A DNA stretch of 36,938 bases, taken from contig JBAYES010000014.1 of NCBI GenBank assembly GCA_041667545.1, positions 1 to 36,938 on the forward strand. The letters are read 5' to 3'. Positions 24,311 through 32,060 of this stretch are shown here, in pieces (positions within the stretch are counted from its first letter, which is position 1; every line of letters begins with the position of its first letter). This DNA comes from SLID01 sp041667545 (GTDB taxonomy: Bacteria; Omnitrophota; Gorgyraeia; Tantalellales; Tantalellaceae). The notes beneath the pieces are model-generated. The model was given only the letters and a program-made list of their open reading frames with translations, did no database searches and had not been told where the DNA came from. A program made the position numbers and the translations under genes.

Positions 24311-26227
24311 ATGTGTGAAAAAGACATCGAGCGTCATGTCGAGAATTATCTGGTTTTTCTTAATGTTGAGCGAGGCCTTGCCGAAGGTACGATCTCAATG
24401 TACAGCGGTTACCTGGGAGCGTTCTTTGGCTCCCTGGAGGCCAAGGACCTATCTAAAGTCACATCCGACCACATCAGGGACTATATGGCCCAGGAGAAGA
24501 AACGAGGCCTTTCTGGGTCGAATGTAGGGCACAGGTTAGCGGCCATTAAAGGCTTTTTCGCGTTCTTGGTCCGGGAAGGGACTATTCATAAGGATCCGGC
24601 GCAGGGCATAGAGGGTCCACAACGAGAAAAGAAACTTCCGCTTTTTCTTACCGAAGAACAGATCGAAAAGCTTTTTGCGATCGTCGAGGATCCTCGGGAC
24701 AAGGCTATTTTTGAGGTCTTGTATGGTTCAGGTATTCGCGCAGGAGAACTTCTCAATCTCAGAAACGGGGATATCAATTTCACGGAAAAGACGTTGAAGA
24801 TCAGGAAAGCGAAAAACGGCCGACAGAGGATCGCATATCTCAATCAAGCGGCAGTTGACGCTCTCCGACGCTATAAGGGGCTTGATTGCGCGGAGGATCC
24901 TTTCTTCCGGGACATAAGGACGGCCAGTTCAGCCCTGAGCCTGTTTTTGAAATACGGGGCGAAAGTCGGTAAACAGTTTCGGATTCGGGATCTCAAAACC
25001 TTACCCGAAAAGAAAAAAACCATGTTAATGAACAAGGTTAAACGCTCCAGGGACCGGGTTATAATCTCTCTCTTGCTTAACGGAGGCGTTCAGGGGAAAG
25101 ATATTCCGGCTATAAAAAACGGCGACGTTGATCTCAAAAAAAAGACTCTGAAAATCAGATCTAAAAAAGGGGACAGAGTGACAGCTCTTAACGATGAAAC
25201 GGTTCAAGCAATCAAGGATTTCAAGCTATTCGGAGCGGTGGACGAAGAGGTGTTTATTCTTAAGTCAAACAAGGGCAGCGAAAAAGGATCCGTCGGGGGG
25301 CTCGATTTTATCATGAAGAAATACGAGAAAAAACTCGGGTTTCATCTTTCGCCGCACATGTTCCGGCATTCATGCGCGACTCATTTATTGAACAATGGTG
25401 CGGATATTATGTCGATCAAAGAGATCCTCGGCCATGAAAACGTTCGGTCAACTCAAATATATGCTCATCTCAATTTAACCAAAATGAAAAAAGATCACAA
25501 TGCTCTTTTCGAGACCAAGAGGCTAAAGGACGAGATCAATCCGCTCGCGGAAAGCCGGGAACGGGGAAAAAAGGCGGTTGTCGTTCCTGAGGATCCCCGG
25601 AAGAATATCCGGGAAGAAGTGATCCTAAGGTTCAAGACGACAGCTCGGCCGCGCGACGACCAGAAAGGATTCCATGCTTTATCACTGGAACAAACCAGAT
25701 GGATCTTGAATCTTTCAAGAACTCCGGTCGTTCTCGCGATAACAAGAGGGGATATCGTTGCGCCTGTTACTTGGGACAATGGCGGCCTGCCTTATCAGAT
25801 ATCCGCTGAAAGTGTCTGGGAAATTATAAATAGGCCTCCAGGATGGCTCGTTACGGCCTGGCAGCTTTCTAAAAAGTTAATGAATACCCAGAGGATGAGC
25901 CCGGAAGAATGGGCTAAAAAGGCGTATGCAGTCCTTAAAAGAGCCGGGAAACTTCCATATCCAAACGAAAACTTGAATCAAGAGAATCGGAAGAAATATT
26001 TTAACTCAGCGGAAATGGCAGAGAAACTCGGCATAAGTATCACAAAATATTATCATATCAAACCCATGGTCAATATTCTATTCGAGGCAGAAAAAAACGT
26101 CCGGGAAGAAATGGTGATCGCCGCAGTCCAGGACAGGTTCGACAAGTTGCCTCAGAAGGCCGGAGAGGGGTTCCCGGAGGCTCCGGACGAGATCCTCGAG
26201 GCGGAGTATCAGGTTGCTGGAGGATGA
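24311..26227 (+). CDS. Tyrosine recombinase with duplicated catalytic half-domain and long C-terminal extension
   Basis: A 638-residue integrase, about twice the normal size. Residues ~4-85 form a SAM-like core-binding domain as in XerC/D. The catalytic arginine R143 (SGIRAGE) and the beta-hairpin lysine K168 are followed, at 118-residue offset, by a second copy of the same half-domain. Both copies share a pattern of RD, then NGD(I/V) and KTLKIR. The second copy has Q261 where Arg is expected, but is followed by the remaining catalytic residues H349, R352, H375 and Y384. Residues ~395-638 match no domain I recognise, apart from an HTH-like stretch (SAEMAEKLGISITKYYHI). I chose ATG 24311 (purine-rich AAAAAGGGGG before it); other in-frame ATGs lie 21-24 bp upstream. 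It probably catalyses integration at tRNA-Ser. Confidence 0.88.
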   Translation: MCEKDIERHVENYLVFLNVERGLAEGTISMYSGYLGAFFGSLEAKDLSKVTSDHIRDYMAQEKKRGLSGSNVGHRLAAIKGFFAFLVREGTIHKDPAQGIEGPQREKKLPLFLTEEQIEKLFAIVEDPRDKAIFEVLYGSGIRAGELLNLRNGDINFTEKTLKIRKAKNGRQRIAYLNQAAVDALRRYKGLDCAEDPFFRDIRTASSALSLFLKYGAKVGKQFRIRDLKTLPEKKKTMLMNKVKRSRDRVIISLLLNGGVQGKDIPAIKNGDVDLKKKTLKIRSKKGDRVTALNDETVQAIKDFKLFGAVDEEVFILKSNKGSEKGSVGGLDFIMKKYEKKLGFHLSPHMFRHSCATHLLNNGADIMSIKEILGHENVRSTQIYAHLNLTKMKKDHNALFETKRLKDEINPLAESRERGKKAVVVPEDPRKNIREEVILRFKTTARPRDDQKGFHALSLEQTRWILNLSRTPVVLAITRGDIVAPVTWDNGGLPYQISAESVWEIINRPPGWLVTAWQLSKKLMNTQRMSPEEWAKKAYAVLKRAGKLPYPNENLNQENRKKYFNSAEMAEKLGISITKYYHIKPMVNILFEAEKNVREEMVIAAVQDRFDKLPQKAGEGFPEAPDEILEAEYQVAGG

Positions 26228-26256
26228 AATTAGCATAAAAAAAGTTATCTCCGCAG

Positions 26257-26287
26257 ATGTTGTTTTTTTTTTACAACATGGTATACT
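26257..26287 (+). promoter_or_regulatory. Promoter with overlapping operator for the XRE-ImmA pair
   Basis: Inverted repeat ATGTTGT (26257-26263) and ACAACAT (26273-26279) separated by nine Ts, overlapping a promoter with -10 TATACT (26282-26287) and weak -35 TTGTTT (26260-26265, 16-bp spacer). Its position suggests autoregulation by the downstream XRE protein. Confidence 0.5.
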
Positions 26288-26342
26288 ATATCTTGGAGAG
26301 AGTCTTTCCAGGGGGAAAGTATTGAATTGCAGGAGGGCATTT

Positions 26343-26705
26343 ATGGGAAGTTTTGGGGAATTTTTTAAGATGAAAAGGACGGCTTTAGGGCTAACTCTCA
26401 GGGAGTTTTGTGAAAAGCACAAGCTCGATCCGGGGAACATTAGCAAGCTGGAAAGAGGGAGACTGGCCCCGCCGAAAGAGAAGAAGCTCGAAGAGTATGC
26501 TCAGTATCTGGGGATAAAAAAAGGGTCTGACGACTGGTACGAGTTTTTTGATCTTGCTACTGCTGAGGCCGGGAGGATCCCCTCAGAGCTGATGGAAGAA
26601 GAACTTGTTCAAAAGCTGCCGATTCTATTTCGGACAGCCCGCGGGAAAAAACCTACCGAAGAAGAACTCGAAAAGTTCATCACATTTTTAAAAAAGGAAC
26701 TGTAA
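26343..26705 (+). CDS. XRE-family DNA-binding regulator paired with ImmA protease
   Basis: A 120-residue protein with an N-terminal helix-turn-helix (about residues 4-58: MKRTALGLTLREFCEKHKL, NISKLERGRLAPP) and a C-terminal helical region ending TEEELEKFITFLKKEL. ATG 26343 has AGGAGG upstream; the longer frame overlapping the integrase lacks a start signal. It ends 3 bp before an ImmA/IrrE-type metalloprotease gene. In ICEBs1 and related elements the protease cleaves such a regulator to switch on excision; in toxin-antitoxin-like pairs the two act as a module. Which applies here is unknown. Confidence 0.8.
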   Translation: MGSFGEFFKMKRTALGLTLREFCEKHKLDPGNISKLERGRLAPPKEKKLEEYAQYLGIKKGSDDWYEFFDLATAEAGRIPSELMEEELVQKLPILFRTARGKKPTEEELEKFITFLKKEL

Positions 26706-26708
26706 CCT

Positions 26709-27326
26709 ATGAGCTTTGAAAAGTTTCCATTCAAGGCTGAATATTTAAGTCGGGAAGATATTCGCGTAAGAGCGCAAGAGTTTCTTAAAAAATATCATCC
26801 GGAAGGGACAATTCCAGTTCCTATTGAGAAAATAATTGATTTACAGTTCAAAATAGATATTGTGTCCATCCCTGGCCTTAGAGAGAACTATAATATAGAC
26901 GCTTATTTCACTAAAGATTTAAAAAACATATTTGTTGATAGATATATTTATGACAGTCATTCAAGTAGATTTCGTTTTTCGTTAGCTCATGAAATGGGTC
27001 ATTATCTCTTACATTACAGGATTTATCAGGATAACGACTTATTTAAAACTGTTGAGGATTGGAAAGATATCGTTGAATCTATTCCGGAAGAACAGTACAC
27101 TTGGCTTGAGTTTCAGGCGTACGAGTTTGGTGGTCAGATATTAGTCCCGTTAGATCACCTTCAAAACCGGTATAAAATCCAGGCCGAGAAGGTCAGGAAA
27201 ACTCAGGCGACGGAGGATCCTGTCCTCATTAAAGAGTTTGCTATCGAATTATTGGCCGAAGATTTCGCTGTTTCCACGGGAACTATCCGAAGAAGAATTG
27301 ACTTTGAGAAATTACCCCTGCCCTGA
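26709..27326 (+). CDS. ImmA/IrrE-family metallopeptidase
   Basis: A 205-residue protein with the zinc motif HEMGH at 94-98 (H94, E95, H98) in SLAHEMGHYLLH, and the downstream helix EFQAYEFGGQILVPLDHL that supplies the third ligand and the 'Phe-Ala-Leu-Leu-Met-Pro'-like family signature. The C-terminal part (LAEDFAVSTGTIRRRI) looks like a short DNA-binding helix-turn-helix. Members cleave partner XRE repressors (ImmA on ImmR) or activate stress responses (IrrE). It is co-directional with the XRE gene 3 bp upstream. Its 3' end overlaps the convergent zinc-ribbon gene by 15 bp. Confidence 0.85.
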   Translation: MSFEKFPFKAEYLSREDIRVRAQEFLKKYHPEGTIPVPIEKIIDLQFKIDIVSIPGLRENYNIDAYFTKDLKNIFVDRYIYDSHSSRFRFSLAHEMGHYLLHYRIYQDNDLFKTVEDWKDIVESIPEEQYTWLEFQAYEFGGQILVPLDHLQNRYKIQAEKVRKTQATEDPVLIKEFAIELLAEDFAVSTGTIRRRIDFEKLPLP

Positions 27327-27578
27327 GTTCTTTATTTCAAACTGATATTCCACGACCGCTTTGAAATTTACCCCACATTCGCGGCACTTATAGTATCTGG
27401 TTTTTGCTCTGGTCGCATATCCGTTAAGATCCAGAGAATGACATTTCGGGTTCGGGCATTGCGCCGGGGTATAGTGGATCCCATAGGGAATGTTTGCCGG
27501 TCGTTTCTTGCGGATCCGTTTCGGTCCTTCTCCGGAGATCCAGCCTTTCTCGGGTTTCGTCCAGGAAGTTTTTGGCAT
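27312..27578 (-). CDS. Small zinc-ribbon protein (88 aa)
   Basis: An 88-residue basic protein with a zinc ribbon: C41-x4-C46 and C65-x2-C68, around YATRAKTRYYKCRECG. Such ribbons occur in phage transcription activators (Ogr/Delta-like) and in transposon-associated DNA-binding proteins; I cannot assign it to either. It has no Shine-Dalgarno sequence. On the minus strand TATACT ends six bases before the ATG with a plausible -35 17 bp upstream, predicting a leaderless mRNA. It is convergent with the ImmA gene. Confidence 0.65.
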   Translation of the reverse strand: MPKTSWTKPEKGWISGEGPKRIRKKRPANIPYGIHYTPAQCPNPKCHSLDLNGYATRAKTRYYKCRECGVNFKAVVEYQFEIKNSGQG

Positions 27579-27787
27579 GTTGGGAGTATAGCACAGGATC
27601 CTTTTCTTGAAAAGTTCCGGGTATAGCCCGGGTAAGGCCTAAAAACGCTATAATCCTATGAAATCAGCACTTTGAGCTCAAAAACGGCGCTCATATTTCG
27701 CCGTAGCGGGGACTTTTTAATCGGGTTGGGGGATAGGGTTAGGCCTATTCTCTGTCGGAGATCCGGGAGCCCTCTCGATCGGAACCT

Positions 27788-27985
27788 TTATTTTCGCCGC
27801 AGGGTTGTGCCTTGCCTGAGTGATGATTGTTTTGATCGGCCTATTATTCCACAAGATTTCAGAGTTGATATTGAAAAAAACAGGATCCCCGCGATTAGAA
27901 AAACTTTTATGAGAACATCTTGCCTCAGAACGAATTTTATACCTCGTTTTATCTTTTGGATTTGCTCTTGAAATTTTCTGGGCAT
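27788..27985 (-). CDS. Small putative membrane protein coupled to the CI-like repressor
   Basis: A 65-residue protein: a basic N terminus (MPRKFQEQIQKIKRGIKF), a hydrophobic segment of ~17 residues (VFLIAGILFFSISTL) and a basic tail. The ATG lies one base after the repressor stop codon with AAGGA ~5 bp upstream, so it is translated from the repressor mRNA and expressed in the integrated state. This position is typical of superinfection-exclusion or other prophage-conferred membrane proteins, but function is unknown. Between it and the zinc-ribbon gene (27579-27787) I see no clear gene. Confidence 0.6.
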   Translation of the reverse strand: MPRKFQEQIQKIKRGIKFVLRQDVLIKVFLIAGILFFSISTLKSCGIIGRSKQSSLRQGTTLRRK

Positions 27986-27986
27986 G

Positions 27987-28778
27987 TTAGTCCTTGTTGG
28001 TGCGCCGGTGGTTTTTGTTAATTGGAGTAATTGTTATAATGCCCGGTTCTCGATTGTCATAAAAAAGAGCACCCATAACTCTTGCACTTAATACAATATC
28101 TTTCGGATCAAAATCAACGGTAGTTTTTTTATTTGAGAGTCCTTCAATTCTCCAAAGATTTGAGTCAGCTTTAATGAGCTTGCCGGCGATTGTGTCGAAA
28201 CCATCTTCAATGGATATGCCAGTCCATTGATTATTTGCTTTTTTAAATTCTCTTATTTTGGAAGTGTAATTTCCTTTTATGCATTTTATTTGCACGATAA
28301 TTATGTGCCCCGCAGAAAATCTGCTTTTTTGTGTGGGGTAGTCAATAAAAACCTTTTGCCCGGGGAGGATAAGAGGGCTTAAAAAATTTCCATTCACTCT
28401 AAAGGTATAGAGGCTGATATCTTCCTGATCAAAAAGAAAATCGTCAGAGGGAGTAAAAAGATCGTGCGGTTGTGTGGCAGTTCCGAAGATAGTGAAAATG
28501 TTCAGCGGACTATATTTTGACTCAAACCTTCTCCCGTTATTTTTCAAGGGAACTTTTTCAGATTGAATTAAAGAAAGGATACCCTTCTGATCAAGTTCTA
28601 AAACTGAACATAACGAAGGCAAGGTTTTTAGGGAAGGGTATTTTTTTCCTTTTTCGTATCGATTTAAAACCCCGGCTGAAATCCCGGTAAGTTTTGATAA
28701 TTTTTCGAACGTGTATCCCTTTTCTTTTCGCCTCTCTTTAATTACTTCTGCAAATGTTGTTTTCCATTTAAATTCCAT
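27987..28778 (-). CDS. CI-like phage repressor lacking the S24 catalytic serine
   Basis: A 263-residue repressor. Residues ~8-62 form an XRE helix-turn-helix (TFEKLSKLTGISAGVLNRYEKG) and ~120-240 a LexA/CI-type S24 domain (YTFRVNGNFLSPLILPGQ). The family consensus at the active site is GDSM; here it reads GNFL (130-133), so F132 replaces the serine needed for self-cleavage, and the partner lysine is not clearly aligned. RecA-induced autocleavage is therefore unlikely. Start: ATG 28778 with AGGAAGGG upstream, in preference to TTG one codon earlier. It is divergent from a Cro-like gene. Confidence 0.85.
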   Translation of the reverse strand: MEFKWKTTFAEVIKERRKEKGYTFEKLSKLTGISAGVLNRYEKGKKYPSLKTLPSLCSVLELDQKGILSLIQSEKVPLKNNGRRFESKYSPLNIFTIFGTATQPHDLFTPSDDFLFDQEDISLYTFRVNGNFLSPLILPGQKVFIDYPTQKSRFSAGHIIIVQIKCIKGNYTSKIREFKKANNQWTGISIEDGFDTIAGKLIKADSNLWRIEGLSNKKTTVDFDPKDIVLSARVMGALFYDNREPGIITITPINKNHRRTNKD

Positions 28779-28788
28779 CAATTCACCC

Positions 28789-28914
28789 TTCCTTTTGGAT
28801 ATATCTTTAGGGTTATTCTACAGGGATAAATATTTTCTCGCAAGAAATAATTTGACACAAGCGTAATCCTACGGTATACTTATTTCACAAAAGGAAATCT
28901 TTATCCAAAAGGAA
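28789..28914. promoter_or_regulatory. Divergent CI/Cro-type switch region with operators
   Basis: Rightward promoter: perfect TTGACA (28852-28857), 17 bp, TATACT (28875-28880). Leftward promoter on the minus strand: TTGCGA (28838-28843), 17 bp, TAGAAT (28815-28820). A 13-bp sequence TTCCTTTTGGATA (28789-28801) has an exact inverted copy at 28902-28914; each covers the ribosome binding site of one divergent gene. Further AAAAGGAA and TTTAGGG half-motifs lie between. These are likely repressor operators, which is inference. Confidence 0.7.
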
Positions 28915-28918
28915 CAAA

Positions 28919-29104
28919 ATGACATTGAAAGAATTTTTAGAGTTCGAGAAGAAGAATATCGGCCTCTCCGAATTGGGGCGTCGTTTAGGACGCTCGCGGC
29001 AGTGTGTGGATATTACACTGCGGAGATCGGTCGATGGGGTTGGGGTTGGAACTCTCAGAGAGTATGCGAGGGCTCTTGGGGTTCGAAAGAAATTAATTCT
29101 TTAA
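28919..29104 (+). CDS. Small Cro-like helix-turn-helix protein
   Basis: A 61-residue protein consisting of a single helix-turn-helix (LSELGRRLGRSRQCVDITLRR, then LREYARALGV). It is the first gene of the rightward transcript, divergent from the CI-like repressor, with AAAGGA before the ATG and a terminator right after the stop: the position of Cro in lambdoid switches. Confidence 0.75.
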   Translation: MTLKEFLEFEKKNIGLSELGRRLGRSRQCVDITLRRSVDGVGVGTLREYARALGVRKKLIL

Positions 29105-29137
29105 CAAAAAAGCCCGGGCGGGAACCCAGGCTTTTTT
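29105..29137 (+). terminator. Rho-independent terminator after the Cro-like gene
   Basis: aaaaaagcc pairs with ggctttttt around a G/C-rich loop, ending in a T run. It limits read-through into the CII-like and replication genes, suggesting an antitermination or attenuation point. Confidence 0.7.
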
Positions 29138-29168
29138 ATTGATCCTCCAGCGAGAAGGAACGTTTTTT

Positions 29169-29696
29169 ATGATTACTCAAAGTCTATCACAGCCCGACCA
29201 AAAATCCAAGGGTTCGAAATCCGATTCTTTTTCCCCTTACAATATCGCCGAGGAGAACATTCTCCGCCGGGGCATTTACTCTCTTTTTAAGGATAACCCA
29301 AAAACGGTTTCCGCTGATCTGAAATTGTCTTACTCTTTCTTGCGCCGGGTGGGGGATCTGAACCTGCCGTTTCGGTTTTCGGTTCGGGCCCTGCTTCCTT
29401 TGCTGCGGCTAACCGGGGATTCAACGATTCTTTCCTTCATGGCTGGCAGGCTTGGATTCCAGATTTACAAACTTCCGGAGGAAGTTGGCGCTCGGGACCT
29501 CGAAAGCGCTCTCGCGGACTTTAGCGTTACGCTCTCGTCCGTTCAACAGCAAATGGCCGAAGCCAGTCAAAGGAAGGACCGACGAGCCCTGGACGAGTTG
29601 GAGGTCCGGCTCGAATGGCTGCTCGCGATCACGGTCCGGCTTAAGAACACGATCAAAGAATTTTCGGGGGAAGACGATAGGAGTAACAATGGGTAA
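29169..29696 (+). CDS. Phage CII-like regulatory protein (CP76-type)
   Basis: A 175-residue cytoplasmic protein. The central part (SADLKLSYSFLRRVGDLN, FRFSVRALLPLLRLTGD, MAGRLGF) resembles the Phage_CP76 'regulatory protein CII' family found at this position in many temperate phages, and the C-terminal third is a charged helix. ATG 29169 is chosen for the upstream AAGGAA box; an earlier in-frame TTG lies in the terminator. It overlaps the next gene by 8 bp. Confidence 0.65.
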   Translation: MITQSLSQPDQKSKGSKSDSFSPYNIAEENILRRGIYSLFKDNPKTVSADLKLSYSFLRRVGDLNLPFRFSVRALLPLLRLTGDSTILSFMAGRLGFQIYKLPEEVGARDLESALADFSVTLSSVQQQMAEASQRKDRRALDELEVRLEWLLAITVRLKNTIKEFSGEDDRSNNG

Positions 29697-30315
29697 GGAT
29701 CCGGCATTTTTGTTTTATACATCTGATTTTCTTACTGGGACGGTTTTAATGAACGATGACCAGGTTGGAAAATATACTCGCCTTCTTTGCGTTCAACATC
29801 AGCATGGCGGATTGATCGATAAAATAAGCTTTAACGCCATAGTAAAGGATGATGTTTTGCTCCGGAATAAGTTTGTCGAAACTGATGACGGTTTTTACAA
29901 CTCCAGATTGATGACAGAAATGGTAAAAAGACAAAAAAAATCCAAAAATCTTTCAAAAAATGCGCTGAAACGCTGGAACAAAGCGGGGAAGAGAAGAAAA
30001 AGCAAAAGCAATGCAATTGCATGTGAGTTGCATATGCCGATTGAAAATGAAAATGAAGATAAAGATCTTAAGATCTTAAGAGCAAATAATAAGAAAAAAT
30101 GCTTCCGGGAACATGTCCTTATGACGGAGGAAGAACATCAGAAATTGCTCGATCTTTTGGGCCAGAAGGAAACCGATCGCTGGATTCAGGTCCTCGACGA
30201 CGCACTGGCTATTTACGGCTACAAATATAAAAGCCATTACAAGGTTATCCTAAAGTGGCGGGAAAAAGAGGATAAGGCCCAGGCAAAAGAACGGCCTTAT
30301 GCCGATGTTCCATAA
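29689..30315 (+). CDS. DUF1376/YdaU-like phage replication-associated protein
   Basis: A 208-residue protein beginning DPAFLFYTSDFLTGTVLMND with VGKYTRLLCVQHQHGGL, the DUF1376 signature of phage proteins encoded beside replication genes. A Lys/Arg-rich linker at ~78-110 precedes a C-terminal helical domain (LLGQKETDRWIQVLDDAL, YGYKYKSHYKVILKWREK) like those of replication initiators that bind DnaB-type helicases. ATG 29689 has AGGAGT upstream. A much longer frame starting at 29452 lies over the CII-like gene and is rejected. Confidence 0.7.
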   Translation: MGKDPAFLFYTSDFLTGTVLMNDDQVGKYTRLLCVQHQHGGLIDKISFNAIVKDDVLLRNKFVETDDGFYNSRLMTEMVKRQKKSKNLSKNALKRWNKAGKRRKSKSNAIACELHMPIENENEDKDLKILRANNKKKCFREHVLMTEEEHQKLLDLLGQKETDRWIQVLDDALAIYGYKYKSHYKVILKWREKEDKAQAKERPYADVP

Positions 30316-30324
30316 GGGGGGAAT

Positions 30325-32019
30325 ATGGATCAGTTGATTTCGGACTATCTAAAGACAAAAGGTGTTCCGGTCAAACAGGCCGGATCTGAGCAAGTTTGTC
30401 GGTGCTTGTTTTGTGATGATGAGAAGGCTCATATGTATGTCAACGATGAAAAGGGCGTGTTCCATTGTGTTAAGTGCAGCGCCGCCGGGAACATCTGGAT
30501 TCTAAAAAAACATTTTGGGGATCTTTCTTTTGAAACCCGGCAGGAGAAAAAGTCTTATGAACGTCCTAAAAAGAGACACCTCCTGGGGGAGACCGGCAGG
30601 CAGTATCTCCTGGGCAGGGGTATTTCGGAGGAAGCGATCAAGCATTTTCAGCTGGGGCAGGAAGGGAATGCGATCGCGTTTCCCTTCTACGAAAACGGCC
30701 TTCTTGTCAGTTATAAATATCGGGGAATAGACAAAAAAGAAATCTGGAGGTTCAAAGGGTCGAAGGCGACTCTTTTCAACGTGGACAAGATAGACCGAAC
30801 AAAACCGATCCTCATTGTTGAGGGGGAGCTCGACGCGATCTCTGCCTGGGATTTGGGATTCACAAACGTTATTTCGGTGCCTCTCGGGGCCGGATCGTTC
30901 AATTCTGAATGGATAGATTTTTTCGATAGTTGCACGGGGACGTTTCTGGTCGGGTTTGACATGGATCCAGCCGGAGAGGCAGGAGCGGAAAAACTTTTTG
31001 AGAAGCTCGGATCGCGAGACGTTAGACGCGTGAAGTTGCCATTGAAAGACATGAACGAGTGCCTCCAGGCCGGGTTCACAGGCGAAGATTTGAAAGAGTG
31101 GATCGCCTCGGCCAAAGAATACAAGCCCGAACACTTCAAGCATTGTACAGAAATATTCACGCGCACAGATGAGCTTTTTCAGCGGCCAGATAAAGGATCC
31201 GGGCAGGAAATCCCAGATTTTCAAGACCTCACTAATCGGATGGGTGGCGCACGTCCAGGTGAGATCACGGTCATGACCGGGGACACAGCTTCCGGCAAGA
31301 GCACGCTCGCGACGAATATTTTTTCTAAATTTAAGGGGCCAAGGCTCGTCGCCTCGACCGAGAATAGCTCCGAACAAGTAATGATTATGTTCTTTGCTAT
31401 GTTCCGGAGGAAAAACTTCAAAAATTTTACACAAGAGGATTATGAGGCCTGCATTTTACACTTTGCCCGGGAGCCAATTTATTTTATCGACGTCCACGGA
31501 CGCCTTTCCTCGCAGGAGCTGGATGATTATATAAGCTATGGAAAGCGCAAGTACGATATTGAGTTCGTGCTTCTCGATCATCTTCACTTTTTTATCCGGA
31601 ACACTTCGCACAGTCCGGTGTCAGACATTGAGAACTTTGTTTTTGACCTTGTCGCCATCGCTAAACGAACCGGCGTGAATATCTGGCTTATAGCTCATCC
31701 GGCTAAGCTGAACAATTCGGACGGCGTGGTGTCAATGAACGATCTTAAAGGGTCCAGTGCGATAAAACAAGACTCTCATAATGTTATTACTGTCTGGAGA
31801 GACCGGGAGAAAGAAGAAAACGGGATTTATGAGGTTGTGTTAAACGTCGAGAAGGTTCGGCACACTTCCGGCACAGGCGGCAAGAAGAGATATATTTTTG
31901 ATCCGGCGAGCCTATCCTACCGAGAAAAGCCGGTCGAATACGGAGACGATAAAAACCTGACAGGGACAAAATATAACCGAGGGGGTGGACATGCGCGCGT
32001 CGAGAATCTCTATGCATAA
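30325..32019 (+). CDS. T7 gp4-like primase-helicase
   Basis: A 564-residue bifunctional replication protein. Residues 25-51 form a CHC2-like zinc finger (C27-LF-C30, C48-VK-C51). Residues ~160-245 are a TOPRIM domain (LIVEGELDAISAW, GFDMDPAGEAGA), and ~300-530 a DnaB-like RecA-fold helicase with Walker A GDTASGKS ending in K325-S326 and Walker B-type VLLDHLHFF. It lays primers and unwinds DNA at the element's fork. GGGGGG precedes the ATG. A single-protein primase-helicase points to autonomous phage-type replication. Confidence 0.9.
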   Translation: MDQLISDYLKTKGVPVKQAGSEQVCRCLFCDDEKAHMYVNDEKGVFHCVKCSAAGNIWILKKHFGDLSFETRQEKKSYERPKKRHLLGETGRQYLLGRGISEEAIKHFQLGQEGNAIAFPFYENGLLVSYKYRGIDKKEIWRFKGSKATLFNVDKIDRTKPILIVEGELDAISAWDLGFTNVISVPLGAGSFNSEWIDFFDSCTGTFLVGFDMDPAGEAGAEKLFEKLGSRDVRRVKLPLKDMNECLQAGFTGEDLKEWIASAKEYKPEHFKHCTEIFTRTDELFQRPDKGSGQEIPDFQDLTNRMGGARPGEITVMTGDTASGKSTLATNIFSKFKGPRLVASTENSSEQVMIMFFAMFRRKNFKNFTQEDYEACILHFAREPIYFIDVHGRLSSQELDDYISYGKRKYDIEFVLLDHLHFFIRNTSHSPVSDIENFVFDLVAIAKRTGVNIWLIAHPAKLNNSDGVVSMNDLKGSSAIKQDSHNVITVWRDREKEENGIYEVVLNVEKVRHTSGTGGKKRYIFDPASLSYREKPVEYGDDKNLTGTKYNRGGGHARVENLYA

Positions 32020-32060
32020 TAGTGCCATGGCCTATCTCCCAAAAAAGGAGACCAGAAAAA

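Noticed and set aside
27672..27971. 99-codon plus-strand frame opposite the small membrane protein
   Set aside because: Arg/Cys/Phe-rich, no ribosome binding site; the minus-strand frame is coupled to the repressor gene and more credible.
29452..29688. N-terminal extension of the DUF1376-like protein
   Set aside because: It overlaps the CII-like gene in another frame; DUF1376 homology begins right at ATG 29689, which has AGGAGT upstream.
30502..31434. 310-codon minus-strand frame opposite the primase-helicase
   Set aside because: Shadow of a gene with clear zinc-finger, TOPRIM and Walker motifs.
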